Assembly: GCA_018873245.2 (NCBI GenBank)
Contig: JAEMBT020000003.1
Location: 8,203,843 to 8,267,842 of the forward strand
Reading direction: 5' to 3'
DNA length: 64,000 nucleotides
From: Archegozetes longisetosus
Lineage: Eukaryota > Arthropoda > Arachnida > Sarcoptiformes > Trhypochthoniidae
Shown: one piece after another, positions 23,737 to 38,200 of the stretch
Numbering within the stretch: position 1 is the stretch's first letter
Layout: each line of letters opens with the position of its first letter
Made by a program: the position numbers and the translations under genes
The notes under the pieces: generated by a model
Database searches by the model: none
Told to the model about the DNA's origin: nothing
What the model saw: only the letters and a program-made list of their open reading frames with translations

Positions 23737-26700
23737 GTAGGAAACTAATAACATATGTCATTTCAATCAATCGATTTCCCTATAAATTAGACTTCACTTC
23801 TCATACACAACATTACATTGAATTACTCGCTTCTCATACCCAACATTACATTCAATTATATCGCACTATATTGTCATTAATTGCACTCAAATCTTTTTAG
23901 TTTACACTAAATCTTTATTATCCATCACTTATAATTTTGGTTACGTTTTCCAGATTATTGTTATGCAATTATTTTAATTTTATTATATTTATTTTGCTTT
24001 CTATTCAATTGTTGTAAACTTTATTTTTGTTATAATTGATTCGTTATATTCTCAATATTACTATTGATATTGTTTGTTATTTAAGTTGTTATTATTTCTG
24101 TCAATTATTATTATTATTATTATCTAAATTTCTTATTGCAATAAATTTTTGTTTTCAATTTATTTTTTTGGTAATGATTTTTTTATCGTTTGAATTTCTC
24201 ATCACTTTTCTATTATAATCTGAATATATTTAGCGCTCATATTAATATGAAGTTACGGTACATTACTCTTGATTCAGAATAAATTTTGATCCATCCTTTA
24301 ACCCCTAATACATTTAATAGTTGTGAACTGCTATTCAGATGTTCTTTAAACAAGCAGAGACAGAACTACCTGAAATTGAACATTGATTCCCCTGCAAAAC
24401 ATCTATCCCTCAATACTTAACGCATGCATTAGTGGTTTGCCTCAAATCCTTATCCTTTAAAATAACAACTCTTATTGCTTCAAACAATTTAAGCTATTGT
24501 TGATTTATAAATTTTTATAGTCAACATGCTTTTCTGTTCGAATTGTGCAAGCTTAACTACTTTTCTATTTGACTATTTTTCATCCAATTCTGATTTACAT
24601 TGCTTTGAGTATGATTTGCACTGATGATCATGAATTCTAGACCCAAGTAGTACAACAATTACAGATAGAATTCAAATTAGATTCAAGTTATAATAGTACA
24701 ATCAAACAGTAAAATAACTTAAATACTGCAATTTTCCCTTTAATCTTTAAACGCACACTTGCGATAATGGGTTAAAAATAGTAGATTACTTCATAATTTA
24801 GATGCCGGTAATTTTTAGTGTGATTAAAATTAAAACGAAAAATGATTGAAGATTGAGCCATTGTTTAAATAAGTTTGAGTATCAGTATTGTAATTGATTC
24901 ATTTTAACGTTTAAACGTTAATTAGTATATCAGTTATAATTAAGTGCAGCCTTACTCTCAAATGAGTGCTTTATTTGGTTATTTTGGTTTGTGTCATGAG
25001 AACATTGAACATGATTTTGATTGAGTACAATGATTAACTTCCTTTTCATAAATAAGAACTGTTTGCTTTATAGCTCAAGTTTTCATTGTTTCCTTTCAGT
25101 TGAACTTGAAATTGAATCTGAAATAGACCTAAAATAGATTTGGTACAAATCAGAGCAAAGCTCAGCATTCATTAATGATTCAAATATCAATAAAGACATC
25201 TTTTCGGAGATATGTGTGAGAAATGTTTGATAAGGCCATAAAAACAAAAGCTTTTATTGTTTGATAGTCATGACCTTCTCGGTTGCGTAGGAAAAGTCGA
25301 AGTAATAAACATAAGTTGGGATTTAAGTAAAACTATATTTCTTAAAAATGAATCATTTCATTTAATCTAATAGTGGATATAATTTATACAATCAAATGAA
25401 ATTATATCATGAAAATGGATCATACATCAAGTTAACTTTTCCGTAGATTCTCTGGTTATATCTCTGTAATTAACAGTGAAAACTTCACAATATTTAACTT
25501 ATGAATTTATTAATGAATTTGATCAGTTTTTAATAGTTAACTAACGAGAAATGCCTATCAAGTGTTGATTTATTTTCAAAAATGCATTTAATAACAGCCC
25601 ATGGTTTCATTGTCTTTAAGAGTTATTTGAAGTTATCTTAAATTTTGAAAGAATATTCACAAGTACTTAAGAGATCAGGTTTCGAAATGATAGACAACAT
25701 ATTTAGAATATGATTTGCAATTTGAACGCTGATTCACACTTTATTGAGCTATCATAAAAGTTATTCAAATGACGTGATGCATAGCAATGATGCTGGTATT
25801 AAAAACGTATAGATTGAAGAGAAGTTGATTTGATCGATACAATTTTGACATTTTCAAATACCAATAAATACAATTGAAATAATGAAGTCGATTTGAATTA
25901 AGAAAATGGTTATTGTAAAAGGTTGTAAAACTTATTATAGCCATTAGTTTTAATGGACACATCAAGTCTTATTATTTATTTGAATCTTCAGCATATACTG
26001 TATAATTCTAAGAGATGTGATCATACAGTATGACACTTATGTTAAATTTAATGAGATGAGTCTGACTTAATTTCAAATGTCTATCTTATCAGAGTTTCAT
26101 TGCTTAAGCTCTTACAGTAATATCTCGATATAGTGATGGCTAGGGACCGATAATTAAGACCTACTATAACGAGGTTTCGCCATAAAAAGGTTATTTAGCA
26201 TTAGTTTATGTGTATCAGTAACAGGCTTCAGGTTTTGCAATAACGAGGATTCACTATAAGGGGATTGAGCATATCGAGGTTGGCTACATCGAGGTATTAC
26301 TGTATTTATTACGACATTGGCGTATAGTTGAGAGGAAAGGAGACGTTTTTTGCCTGGAAGCTCTTGTATAATCAAAATAAGCTGTATATACTTGAGTGAG
26401 ATATCTTAGGAATATAAAATAAGTGGTGCATGCATTGGTCGTATGCGCTCCACTCGATCATAAGGTGAATTGAGAAGAGCTGAGAGCATCCCAATAGAGA
26501 GTGGATTCGCTAAAGTCCCTTTAGAGATAACTTAGTATGGATATAGTCTAACCAAAAAGCAATGCATTGCAATATTCACTCCAAACTCTGTGCAATGTGT
26601 GTGTGTTTGTTGCCATAGAGATGTAAACTGAGAATAAGAGCCTCACCCTTCCCTCTACTAATATCTGGTGGATATTTGGCATATATTCCCTTCATTTTTA

Positions 26701-27252
26701 TACCCACTTCTCTCTCCGTGAATTCCCCCTTTTCCTATTCCGAAATGAGTCACAGTACTGGAGACCGACTATTATTTTCTCTACTAATTTAACATTTCAA
26801 CACAAAATAGCCTGCAATGACCTTCAGGGCGAACGAGATAACTGGATCAAATTAAATGGGAAAATACCAAATAATTCCTAAGCTGACAGATGCATTTCAA
26901 ACTAGACCATATCTAGTAACTATGTGTTCTCATTGCTAGTAATTATTAGTTTTGCTCAACCATGTTTAGTGGAAAAAAGTCTGGAAAACATCTGAAAATG
27001 TTCGGAGAAGGAAAGAACTAGATTTGTTGTCATTATTTTGATTAGCATCTGGGTTGTGGAACAACTTGAAATCTACACACAGATATTTAAGAACTACTGT
27101 TACAGATATTAAGACTACTCGGAGAAAAAATAGATATAAATTACATCACATCTCATGTATTAATGCTGACAATAAATTAGTATTAGATAGCACTGCATCA
27201 GAGTATAGAAATACGAAAGAGGAAAGACTAAAGACTAGAGAATGAGAGGGAC

Positions 27253-27285
<33 letters not shown>

Positions 27286-29018
27286 AAGTGCTGACAAGGC
27301 ATTACTTCTGGAATGAGATGACAATATAAGAAATATAGTAGGAAAGAGCCAAAAAGCGATTAGTTATGTTTATTTATATGGCAATCTTCAAGTTGACATT
27401 TAAATATTGGAAATATTAGGCCACTTGAAGAGATGATCACTCATGTGAATCAAATATTGCGCAAAGTTTGCAAGTCGCAGGCAACTCTTTGATGCAAAGT
27501 TACACTGCAATTATAACAGTATAAGAGTTATATGAATTTCACTTATTCTTATAGAGAAATTATTATTATATGTGCAGTATTGCTTCTATTGTAATATATT
27601 CACATTATCGAGGGATTGATAGGCGTGTCGTCAGCTCTTATTTCCCTTTGCATGTACTGAAATACATAGACTATTACAATACGCACTGAAATCCAGAGAC
27701 TATTACAATACCAACTCAAATGCATAGACTATTACGATACGCAGTCCAATAAATAGTAGTATCAGTTCCACTACCATTCCAGTTCAAACCGAACCAAATT
27801 ATTGAGCATTTATTTCGTTTCATCTTTTAATAAGTTTTTGTTTGTATTAAGGCTCAGAATTTGAATGCCTCTAAATATTAGACTAGAGTAGAGAAATGTG
27901 TTTTGTGTTGATTACAATCTTTTTTGCCATATGGTTACTGCCCATATGACAACTTTCATGCATACTCTACTTTATAGCACATTTTTGCTTCACTATATCA
28001 AAGCCTAGCGCTATACTCATAAAATATTTTCTCTATCTTTGATGATAAATTCCTGAAAATTCTTAACACTGCACATGGTATGCACTGTCGATGGGAATTA
28101 AGAATAGCCATTCTTTAGAAGCATTTGGAGAGATGGCTGGTTTGAGTGGCACAACTCAGGTTTTTAAAGAGGATAGAGTGTGAAATATTTTTTATTGAAG
28201 AGATTAGGGCACACATAAAGATATACAAAGTATTAAACTTGTGTTTACACAAATAACACATCACGATAAAGTTAACAGCAATCAAGTTGCGCTTTACAAA
28301 TATTTTCAATCGAAAAATAATCCCCTTATAAGAAACTGATATAAGAGGAGTAATTGAAAATTTCTAGACATAAAACTCTAGCGTTAGTGGTATACGACTT
28401 AATTCTCCAAAATATAACATTCGTTTTTCTGTTGAATTTTCATTCTAAATTAAGTCCTCTTTCAAAACATCGAGCTCAATATCTCAATCTAAAAATTGAT
28501 ACAACCATTTCCGACATAAAACAATTCAATCAAAATAATGTTTTTGACAACAATTCATGTCTATGGAGTAGTGTAAAAAACAATGAGCAGAATGACGACT
28601 ATTTTTAGTACTCGATATGCATTACAATCAGATAAATTGGTATACATTTTGTATTTCGATTGATCTGTTTGAGGCAGGGGGTGGTGAGAGTGGTAGAAAG
28701 TGGTTAGGCGTTTGACAGCTCTCTATGAGATGCCAAGCATTTAACAATTTTGAGGTAAGCAATTGGATAAGAAGTGAGCTGAAAATAGCAACCAAAGGCT
28801 ATTCAAACTCAGCTTGAATTCACGCCATAGTGATAGTAGTGCAGCAGTGAGTTATCTGCTCTGGTTGGTCAAACTTTAGTTGTTTCCTTTGGAAGTTAAC
28901 CGGGAAAAAAGCAAAAGGCATTACAATTGTTAGTTGGCTGTATTAGAAACACAGCAGGAAAAAACCAGAAAAGGGGAAACAAAATCATCGTATGAGCACT
29001 GCATCAGAATTGCGATAG

Positions 29019-29086
<68 letters not shown>

Positions 29087-32000
29087 AAGAGATGCACACA
29101 AACTAGCGATGAAATATCAGATGGCTTTCATTCTCACCATATTCTGGTATCTCTAGCAATATCTAAAGCAACACTCAAACTAAAATGTGAAACCAAAATA
29201 AGCAAAAGTGTCACATCAACTTTTGGAGAGAAGTTCACAACAATGGCTAACCTTAGCTGAGCTTAACTGGAATTACTTTTGTAACTAAGAAGACGATAAA
29301 ATTTTTGTGTGGATATATATTCGAAAATTTTGTTCTTAGTTGCCACTGAAGTTATGTTGCCATTGAAGTTGTGTTTCTAGTTGAAAGGATGAACCGAATA
29401 AGCGGTTATCCACACAATACTTTGTAAGCAAACCTCAACCAAACAAATATCATACTAGTTTCGACATGAGAAAATCAATTCATTTAACCTTTTTGTCGTT
29501 TTCTCGAGAAGTTTATTTCTCAAGAAGTTTACTATCGCCTCAAAAGGCACATGACTGTAACCCGATATACTCACTAAGAATCTACTGTTCATTCCTAAAG
29601 TGACAGACAGGTTAAGATTGAAAAGAATTGCTATTTGAACCAGAAATAGTTTTTATTTATTGAATATACTAAAGGCTTTATCCTTCACATAAGAGCCTAA
29701 GTTTCTCGTTTCTCATTGACTTCATTGACTTTCAGAAATATAAAGTCAGACATCACTGTTACCAAATCATGATAAAGTGGCTCATTCAATACCGAAAAGT
29801 ATTCTATAGACAAGTTGGACATCAATTATATTATATTTTCTGTTTATTTAACGTTTCAGCTGCATAACTGATTCTATTGCCATGATCGCCATCAAGACTA
29901 ACAGTCTTACTAACTATGACAGAAGCCAAAAAGTAGTCAATGTTTAAATTTGTTGGTATGTTATTGAGAAAAACATGTCTGTTTTATATTGAGTTAACTG
30001 ATGAGGAGATCTGAGTGACGGACATATCAAACATAAGAGATGCTCGTTGTTATACAACACCATAAGACAAGTGAAACATCAACTCTTAAATCAATGGCAA
30101 CAGAGAACATACAGAGATATAGACACATACCATACATACAGTGCTAGTATATACTTATATTATATTGAATAACATCTCGTTTTGCTTTCACCACTGAATT
30201 GTCTCTTTACGCTTTGTTAGGCGTATGTGTGAGAAGTTAACAGTTATTTGTGAGACAAAACCTTGGAGTTGAAGTTTTTTTTTGCATAAGGGATGGCTTA
30301 TAGATAAGAAAATAGCATTGCTATAATAGTATGCAAATTCTACTTACAGCACTTTAAGCAAACATTTCTATAGTAAATAATACTTTAATCTTATTTGATT
30401 TCATATTGAACTTCATTCAAAGCACTAAAATGAAAAACTAATCTCTCATATTAACAATTTAGACCTTAATTCAAGTAAATAACTTGTTTAAGAGTCATAG
30501 ACAATAATTATTAATCGCTATGACTTCAAAAATACAATTAAGTCTATGCTAGTAAAGCGTTCAACTTTTAGATCAGATCGAAAATTTCACATTCATTACT
30601 TTGATCAATGGGAACATAAAAAGAATACTTCATATAGAAAATATGAGTAATAGCGCGAACAAACGGTATAACTTTGAAAGTATTCAATAAAGTAAAACAC
30701 ATTCAAGGTTTTACTTCACTCTTATTGTGAACATAAACACTGTTTCAAAATGAAAGTAACTATTAATTTGACAACGCGTTCAAAGTTTGTTAGATTATTA
30801 TATTGAGTTAGAACAATTGTAAAATTAAAAACCTGAAAAATCCTATAATCCAAGTTATACCGTTTGTGCACACTATTATTCAAATGATAACAAACAATAG
30901 AGAAGTTGGGTTTAGTCTGGTTTGGAATCATTTGACCGTATCTCTCATATTGCTCTAATATAAAATTCAACTGAATATATGTAATAAAAGTGTATTGGGC
31001 TTAAAGTTGTATGATCTAAAATACTTGACATGACTGGTATCGAAAGTAAAAACTCTTTGAAGCTGCCCTTAGGGTACAATTATACGAAATCTCGCTTTGG
31101 TATATAAAATTTGTTGAACACGAAGAATATATGTATCTCTAAAAGGGGTCCAAAATAGTACTGAAGCTTTATAGAGAAAAACAAACATATCCTCCACTGT
31201 AGATATACTAGAGAACACATAGTGTGCCTAACTTATAATTAATTTAAGTTATAGCGAACACTGACATATTCAAACTTGACTTTAACGTTCAAAACCAAGC
31301 TATACTTCAAACTATGATATTTTCTACTTCTAATCAACTCTTAACTCTGTTCAAATGAAAACTTGACAAGATTTATGTTCATTGTTCAAATCAAAAATCT
31401 AAACAAAAATTTCATACAGTGATTAAAAAAATGTGGAAATTTTCGTTTTTCATAGCTCTTGAAGCTTTTCGTGCAATCGGATGTTAAAAATAGTAACTAT
31501 GGTTATAATAATAATAAAAACTAAAAACTGCTATGCGGTTGAAAATTACAGAGTATTTGCACAGTTTTGTAGATTATATACAGTTTCGGTGAAATACTTC
31601 GTAGTTGAAGTCATTTCAGTGAAATCCCATTTCAAAGGAATAGAAAAACAAATTTTTGAACTAAGTCTTTTAGATATTGTATTTCCATAATTTTTGACCA
31701 AAATTTAAGAAGATTCAGTTGAATCATCTAATCTAGCAACCTAAGTGATCAATTCTAAGTTGATCGATTTGAATAAGCATTGAAAAGATTTTTTTGGAGA
31801 AGTCTTAATCACATAGTATATTTGTAACATAAAACTACTAATAGTGTATGCACATTGCAGATAAACATAGTTTAGTACTAGAGAATGATTCTCAATTATC
31901 TCTTAGAATCTGTATTTGTTGTATTTGGGGAACACAACCGGCAAATAAATTATTGAATTATGTTACGTTTTAGTGTTATAGTCGAAAATGGCACAGCAAA

Positions 32001-32173
32001 TGTACTTTCAGTTATTTCCGAAATAGTCATTAATTAAAGATAGAAAAAGCATAACAAATATTATAGTTATGCAAAATCTAGTAGTTTATAAGCCTGAAAT
32101 AGTGAACAAATACAATCCATTAGAAATAAGAAAAAGCATTACAAGCATATACTGTATATGCTCCTCGTTTGGA

Positions 32174-32232
<59 letters not shown>

Positions 32233-35200
32233 TCTCTTTTTACTGAACAATTGTTAGAAAAACTGAGAAAAAAATCACTAAAATTACAGCCAAGAAGAGA
32301 AGAGCTGTCATTTTTGTTTGAATGATATCTAGTTGCCCGCCTTTTGTAGCTGATAGAATTGTGCTTCTTAAATATGTGCTCATCATCTTGTATAGTATGA
32401 ACAAATGGCCATCATTGGTGAATGCAATAATTTCGAATACACCCATTACTATTTGAATGGGGACTCTAATGAGCGATCGTTCATGCATTTTACAACCGAT
32501 CAAATTCGAGGCATTCTGATACTTCTTTTGACCCAAACTTGTCTTAAGTCACCCACATTTTCTTAGTTCGGGTTCTGTTGCAAACTACGCTCGCAAGCTA
32601 GATATATTTATCATTCACACCTAACCCTAACATATAAGTAACAAAACTGTAAGGCAAACTTTGACCTGACAAGCATTGATCGTTTAGTTCGTTAAAAAAA
32701 TATCCTATAAGAGATACGCGTTCGACTGCAAATTTAGCCTCAAATTGGATATTATGTGCCAGTGAAATGTAAGACTATTTATAAGGACGCAATCAAGTGT
32801 TATGGGTAAAAAATGTTTGTTGGTTTTCCCTGTGACCCATAAAATCAGACGTTTTGTTCAGAGTGTAAAGTTCATATAGACAACTAACATCGAGATATCA
32901 TTTCCTATTATGTGCTTAAAGCTATGGCACAAACTATTAATCATAACATGCACTCAGTTTCCTTGTGCCTCAAATAGTTTTCAAAAAGCAGTCGTTTGAA
33001 TGAGATATCAAATATTTTGATTTGCTCTAATTATTAAGTAAACGTAAACAAAGTGTTTAACACAAACGACATGATAATTGTCAATAAAAATGGCGATGAG
33101 GATATGCATAAGAATAGGCATTGAGACGATAACATTAACTTTCAATAGCAATGTCTGGTTCGATATATTACTAAACGTTTGTCAATAGAAAGAGCTGACA
33201 AAAATTCATTGATTTCGGATAACATGATTGTAGTTGTGATGTATTTCCCTTATTGTGCAGACAAAAAATATCGATAGAGTAGTTGTAAAGGTCAAAATCA
33301 TGATACAATTGATGTTTTATAGACAAAGCTAATAAAAGTCGATTCATAAATGATTAAGTCTTCAAAGTTGATGGTTGTGTCAATTCGAGCAATCACATTT
33401 TAATTATTTCTTTTCTATTTTAAATTAGATTAAATAAATCTTATCTTAGAAGTTCAAATTGCTTCTGATAATCTATTGCATGAGTTTTTAAGAATGCGTT
33501 CGTGTCTTAGTTACAACACTTAACACCTTTTAAAAGATATAATAAGAACCTTTCTCATTTAAATTTAATTAAGGTTCAGTTTTTAATACTGGGCCTTTTC
33601 AGCTTTGTATCATAAAACAGATTCAGAATTCTAGTTCTCTGTGACAGCTGAAGGGTAGATTTCGAGTTTTAAATAGCGTAAAACGACTAAAATAAAAAAG
33701 TTTAAATCAATCAAAATAGGTCTCTACTAATTGATTAATTATTAGATCAATTAATAATGAAAATTATTAGTAGTGCATACGTGTCACAATGCGATAGGGG
33801 TTTGATGCAAAAGTCTAAAGTTAGAAAACGATCAATGTAGAAAACTTGCTTAACGTTTGGCTTAAATCTATTTGAGTGTGAGATGAGAATGTGAATCCTT
33901 GCTGTCCAGTCACGTTCCTCATAATACTCGAACGTTTTAGGCGATGAGATTCACAGTAATTATGTCATCTTCCGGCTGCTTCTCATCTGGGAGTTTGGTT
34001 GCTTAGCAACTACTATGAGAAGAAGAAGAATAGGTCTAAAAGTGGATAAGAGGACGCACATAATACAATAGAAGGCTACACATCACGATTGCACATGTAT
34101 AACAGTCACTAACATCAGTGTCTGTCCATTGGGATCAACGGCTATGCGAATGAGAATGCGATGCAAGCAATGGACATAAGAAAGGCTTCACTGATCTTAT
34201 GTACAGCTTTTTCCGACTTTTTTTCAAAATTATTTACATTCCATTATAGCTGATATGAAGATCAAATTTAAATCTCACAGAAATCTAGAAAACTGAATCA
34301 AAAAGCTTTGGATAACTGATATATAAGTAATAGGGAAAGAGTTTGCGTGACATAGAAAAAAGTCGAGCAAATAAGTAGTGATTAGTGAGAATATAGTTGA
34401 AGAGAATTAAGACAAGTTTGGGCAGAAAAGAATATCTGCAAGTATTATGGTTTAAAAGGAGGCAAGTGTTGTTGATTAAAATAAAGAAAGAACAAATAAG
34501 CTTGTTGTTTTTGATTAGCTGGACAGAATCAAATATTCTTTATATTGCAAGTGAAACTCTATTCTGTTTAGCTCTGAATTGCTAAAAGTACACACAATGA
34601 AATAAACGGTCCAATGCCAAGCATTGTATGTCTCCCTCACAACTAACTGACTATTTTCTCTCTTCCTTTTTCTCACTTTAATCAGTGAACAAAAACAATA
34701 AGAATAGGAGAGAAAAAGAAAAGAAAGAATTATACGTAGACATATATATACTGTGGCTATTGGAGTAAGTTTTCAGTTTATTTCTCTTAGTGATGGGTCT
34801 CAGGTGTTAGCGAACCCGCAGAAGCCTTACGCGGGACTTAGGCTTCAAAATCCCAGAGGTTAGACATTGACAAAGAGAGGTTTATCTGATTTGTGAACGA
34901 CTCAGGCTGAAAGTGTTGGATCACTGTTTTTACTCTAATTCAGCTAATGTTATGACACTGTATAAGGTCTTCAAATTAAGATATTCAATGGCAAAGACTG
35001 TGCAAATATTGTAATCTTTAAATGTATTTGTTTGTATTGACAATTTACTTGATTTATAGTAATGATGAGAATATGTGTTTTGGTTAAATTGACATTTCTC
35101 TCACAATCACTATATAAGTTATAGGTTTAATAACAATTTGTTTGTCGTTTCTTAATAACAATCTACAACATTGAGCGTAACAAAAAGTTTTTAAGAAAAA

Positions 35201-38200
35201 CTTCTCAATGTTTGGTTGAATATAGTAGTCATGGAAACCTGGATTGTCTTATTTTCACAAATATATTTAGCTTTCAGGCAAGTTTTGCATACAAACTGCA
35301 CGCAAGCATAACACTAAAGCCTATGAAACAATTTTTAGCATAAGTATAGACACTAAACACGACGACATTTAAGCCTCACCTCATTGTCCAATAAAAGAGA
35401 ATTTGAAATAATGAGATGGATGGCATTATATAGTGAGTAACTCTACTTAATCTTTAGTACATCCAAATACAACTATTTAAGAGAGACTAAAATTCTAATA
35501 GACCCTCAATATGACTCTTATTCAAATGATTTGCTTATTCACAAAACTTATTCTCATATTGGTTTCAGTTCTGTCTCAAATACCTAGTTAGCCTTACTGC
35601 GAGTCAGTTCCCGAAATCAGTCGTCCATGAAATTGTCTGGTGATCCCAAGAGAAGCCATAGGGATATAGAGTATAAAAGATAGACGAGACTCGAATACGA
35701 ATACTCAGCAGCGAATACGTTGGCATCCCTTTAAACTTATCTCATTTGACATATAACTAAAAGGCAACCAAACGCACAACTAGTCAATCATGCATTACTA
35801 GATATTGCATTTTATAATAAATAGCTGATCAATCAAAATCCAAAATATACATGTTTATTTAACTAAACAATACCCACTCAAATCATCACCGTTTCTTCTT
35901 TTTATTGCTTTTAACCAATTCTTATGCTCTAAAGTCTACTTTTAGGTGATTTATGATGATTGGTTTGGTGTCTTTTTCAATCTATTCTCAGTTAAATAGA
36001 TTTTCCTATCAAATAAGTTAATTGTTTGAAGCTGTCTAAATGCTATATCTTTTCCGTTAATTATTATTTTTCTTAATTAAAATTAACATTTTTTGCTATC
36101 TTGAAAAACACACGAAACTAAATAGAATTAGAATGAAAATGTTTCAAATGTATTCAGATGTATATTAATTAATGTGTTGATGTATTCTTAAAGCATGTAC
36201 TGCAGCAACACTTACTGCAGGATTGAGAATAGACTGCTTTACAGCTGAGCCTGTGAGTGATGAATAATTAATGCTTTCTCTCTTTTGCAGGTAAAAAAAC
36301 TCATTATTGTAAAATAGAGCTCCAAAGGCAGGGTAAGAGAAAAAGAGGAGAATTGCATGAATTGAATGCCTAACAGAATTTAACTAAATTAATGTGTACT
36401 ACTGACTAGCAAAATAGCATCTTCAACCGGATTCAAGCACACCAGTGCTCTTTTATTAGTAAGCGTGCATTGAATTACAATCATATGACAATATATTCTG
36501 AAGATCGACAAGGGTTTTATACAAGGCTTTTATACACGGGTTTTATGCCCAGTGTTATACTATGGAACAGGTCTTCATTCCCTTAGCTGCTAATATATAT
36601 ATTGCAGCGTCAATTTATTCAATATTTATTAAGCTAATTCAATTTACCTTTTACATACTACTGCTTTATTATTTTTTCATACTTTATATATTTTTTTCTT
36701 CTTTTGTCAAAGTCATGCTTAGCATTACTGAACACTTTATTGTTGACATTCAAAGTGCTCAGACTGAAAAGTTATGTTTTGCGTTCTTTCGTCAAAAACA
36801 ATTAAGTATTCATTCTATTATATAAATATTTAAATAGATTGTGAGCATATAAGTCAAAAATATTCTCAGCACTACACAATCATTCAATTAATGCCAGCAA
36901 AGCTATAAGTTTAAGCATAATGCTAATTGTTAGTCTAACTTAGCATTATTTCTCGAAAATTTATCAATTCAAATGCTCAAAACGTTCAAATAGAACTTCA
37001 AATCGATTATCGAAATACTATTCAGTCGTAAACTCTTTAGATTTGACTTTGAGCGAGCTTTTGTCATTTTTAATGTATCTTTATTATTGGAGCGCATTTC
37101 TGATCAATCAAATTGTGAGTCAATACAGACTGATAGCAATTGAAAAATATCCAAAACAATTCATGATATCAATGATATCTTTGCAACTATTATTACAATT
37201 ATACTTTGAATATTTGCAAAACTATCATTTTACATAAAGCGCAAATTTGAGAGACTTCATTCGCAACTAATCTGTAATTTTATGCTATAAGCATAAGAAC
37301 AGAGATTTTGTCACTTGTTAAAAATGCTGTGGGCATGAAAGCGATGTTAGTCTGATTGATTGGATTTAAGCAATACTAGTGCTAAGCAAAGTTTGGTCAG
37401 CAATCTGTGTAGTTTGCTCTGAGGCGAAACCGCGTTAGACTATTGCAAGGATAGCATAAAGCAATGAGTTAGCATTACTGCTTCTGTACCATCAACGAAG
37501 AAAATGATGCACATCCACATCCACGCGCTTTTACTTTTCCAGCAGTAATAATTGTGTTAGACATGGATGGTGTACAGTATAGCTGAATCACATTCTATCC
37601 CTAAAGTCTATGTGAACTTCTCTAATGTTTGGGCTCTGGCTCTATCACATTAATCAGGTTAGCCATCAAAAAAGGAAAAGCACATGGCATATGACCAGTA
37701 AAACAAACTATATTTTTGTATAAACTTTTCCTATACATTCTGCTACACAATCTCTAACGCTTTTCTATGATTCCACTCAAAAAAATCCTTTAAACTTAAT
37801 TTATTGCGCCGAAAACTTATAAATTTGTGCATTTAGTTCAAACATTATTTGCTTTTTGGAAAAGTTCAGTTTGCAATCCATTTCTTTGGCTATAAGGCAC
37901 AACTGAAAGTTTATTCATTTAAAAACACTGAACTCTCATTACTTATATAACAAGTTATTACTTTCACTCTGTACATAAGGCAGCGATCAAATTAAGACAT
38001 TCTTTCAGGATATTAATCAATCAAATATTGTTGAAAAAAGACTTTATTTATGAAACTTTTACGCACTCTTTGAACGAGTAAATGAACTCAATATTAATTT
38101 GATTTGCCTCATGAGATATGTAAATAAGTGTTTCTAAACACACAAAACTAGTGAATGAGTCATGAATCATATTTATTATTTCGTTATGTAATTTCATTTA

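Noticed and set aside
23737..23900. CUT-only Onecut read-through terminus
   Set aside because: Open for 54 codons but repetitive (SHTQHYI repeated) and past a homology-supported splice donor; treated as intron.
28934..29260. 108-aa frame with a long Leu/Ser repeat
   Set aside because: The repeat is the translation of the (CT)32 array; the flanks show no motif or splice context.
36562..36825. 87-aa hydrophobic frame in the Onecut intron
   Set aside because: Composition is what very AT-rich, TTT/ATT-rich DNA gives in any frame; no family motif, signal or conservation evidence.
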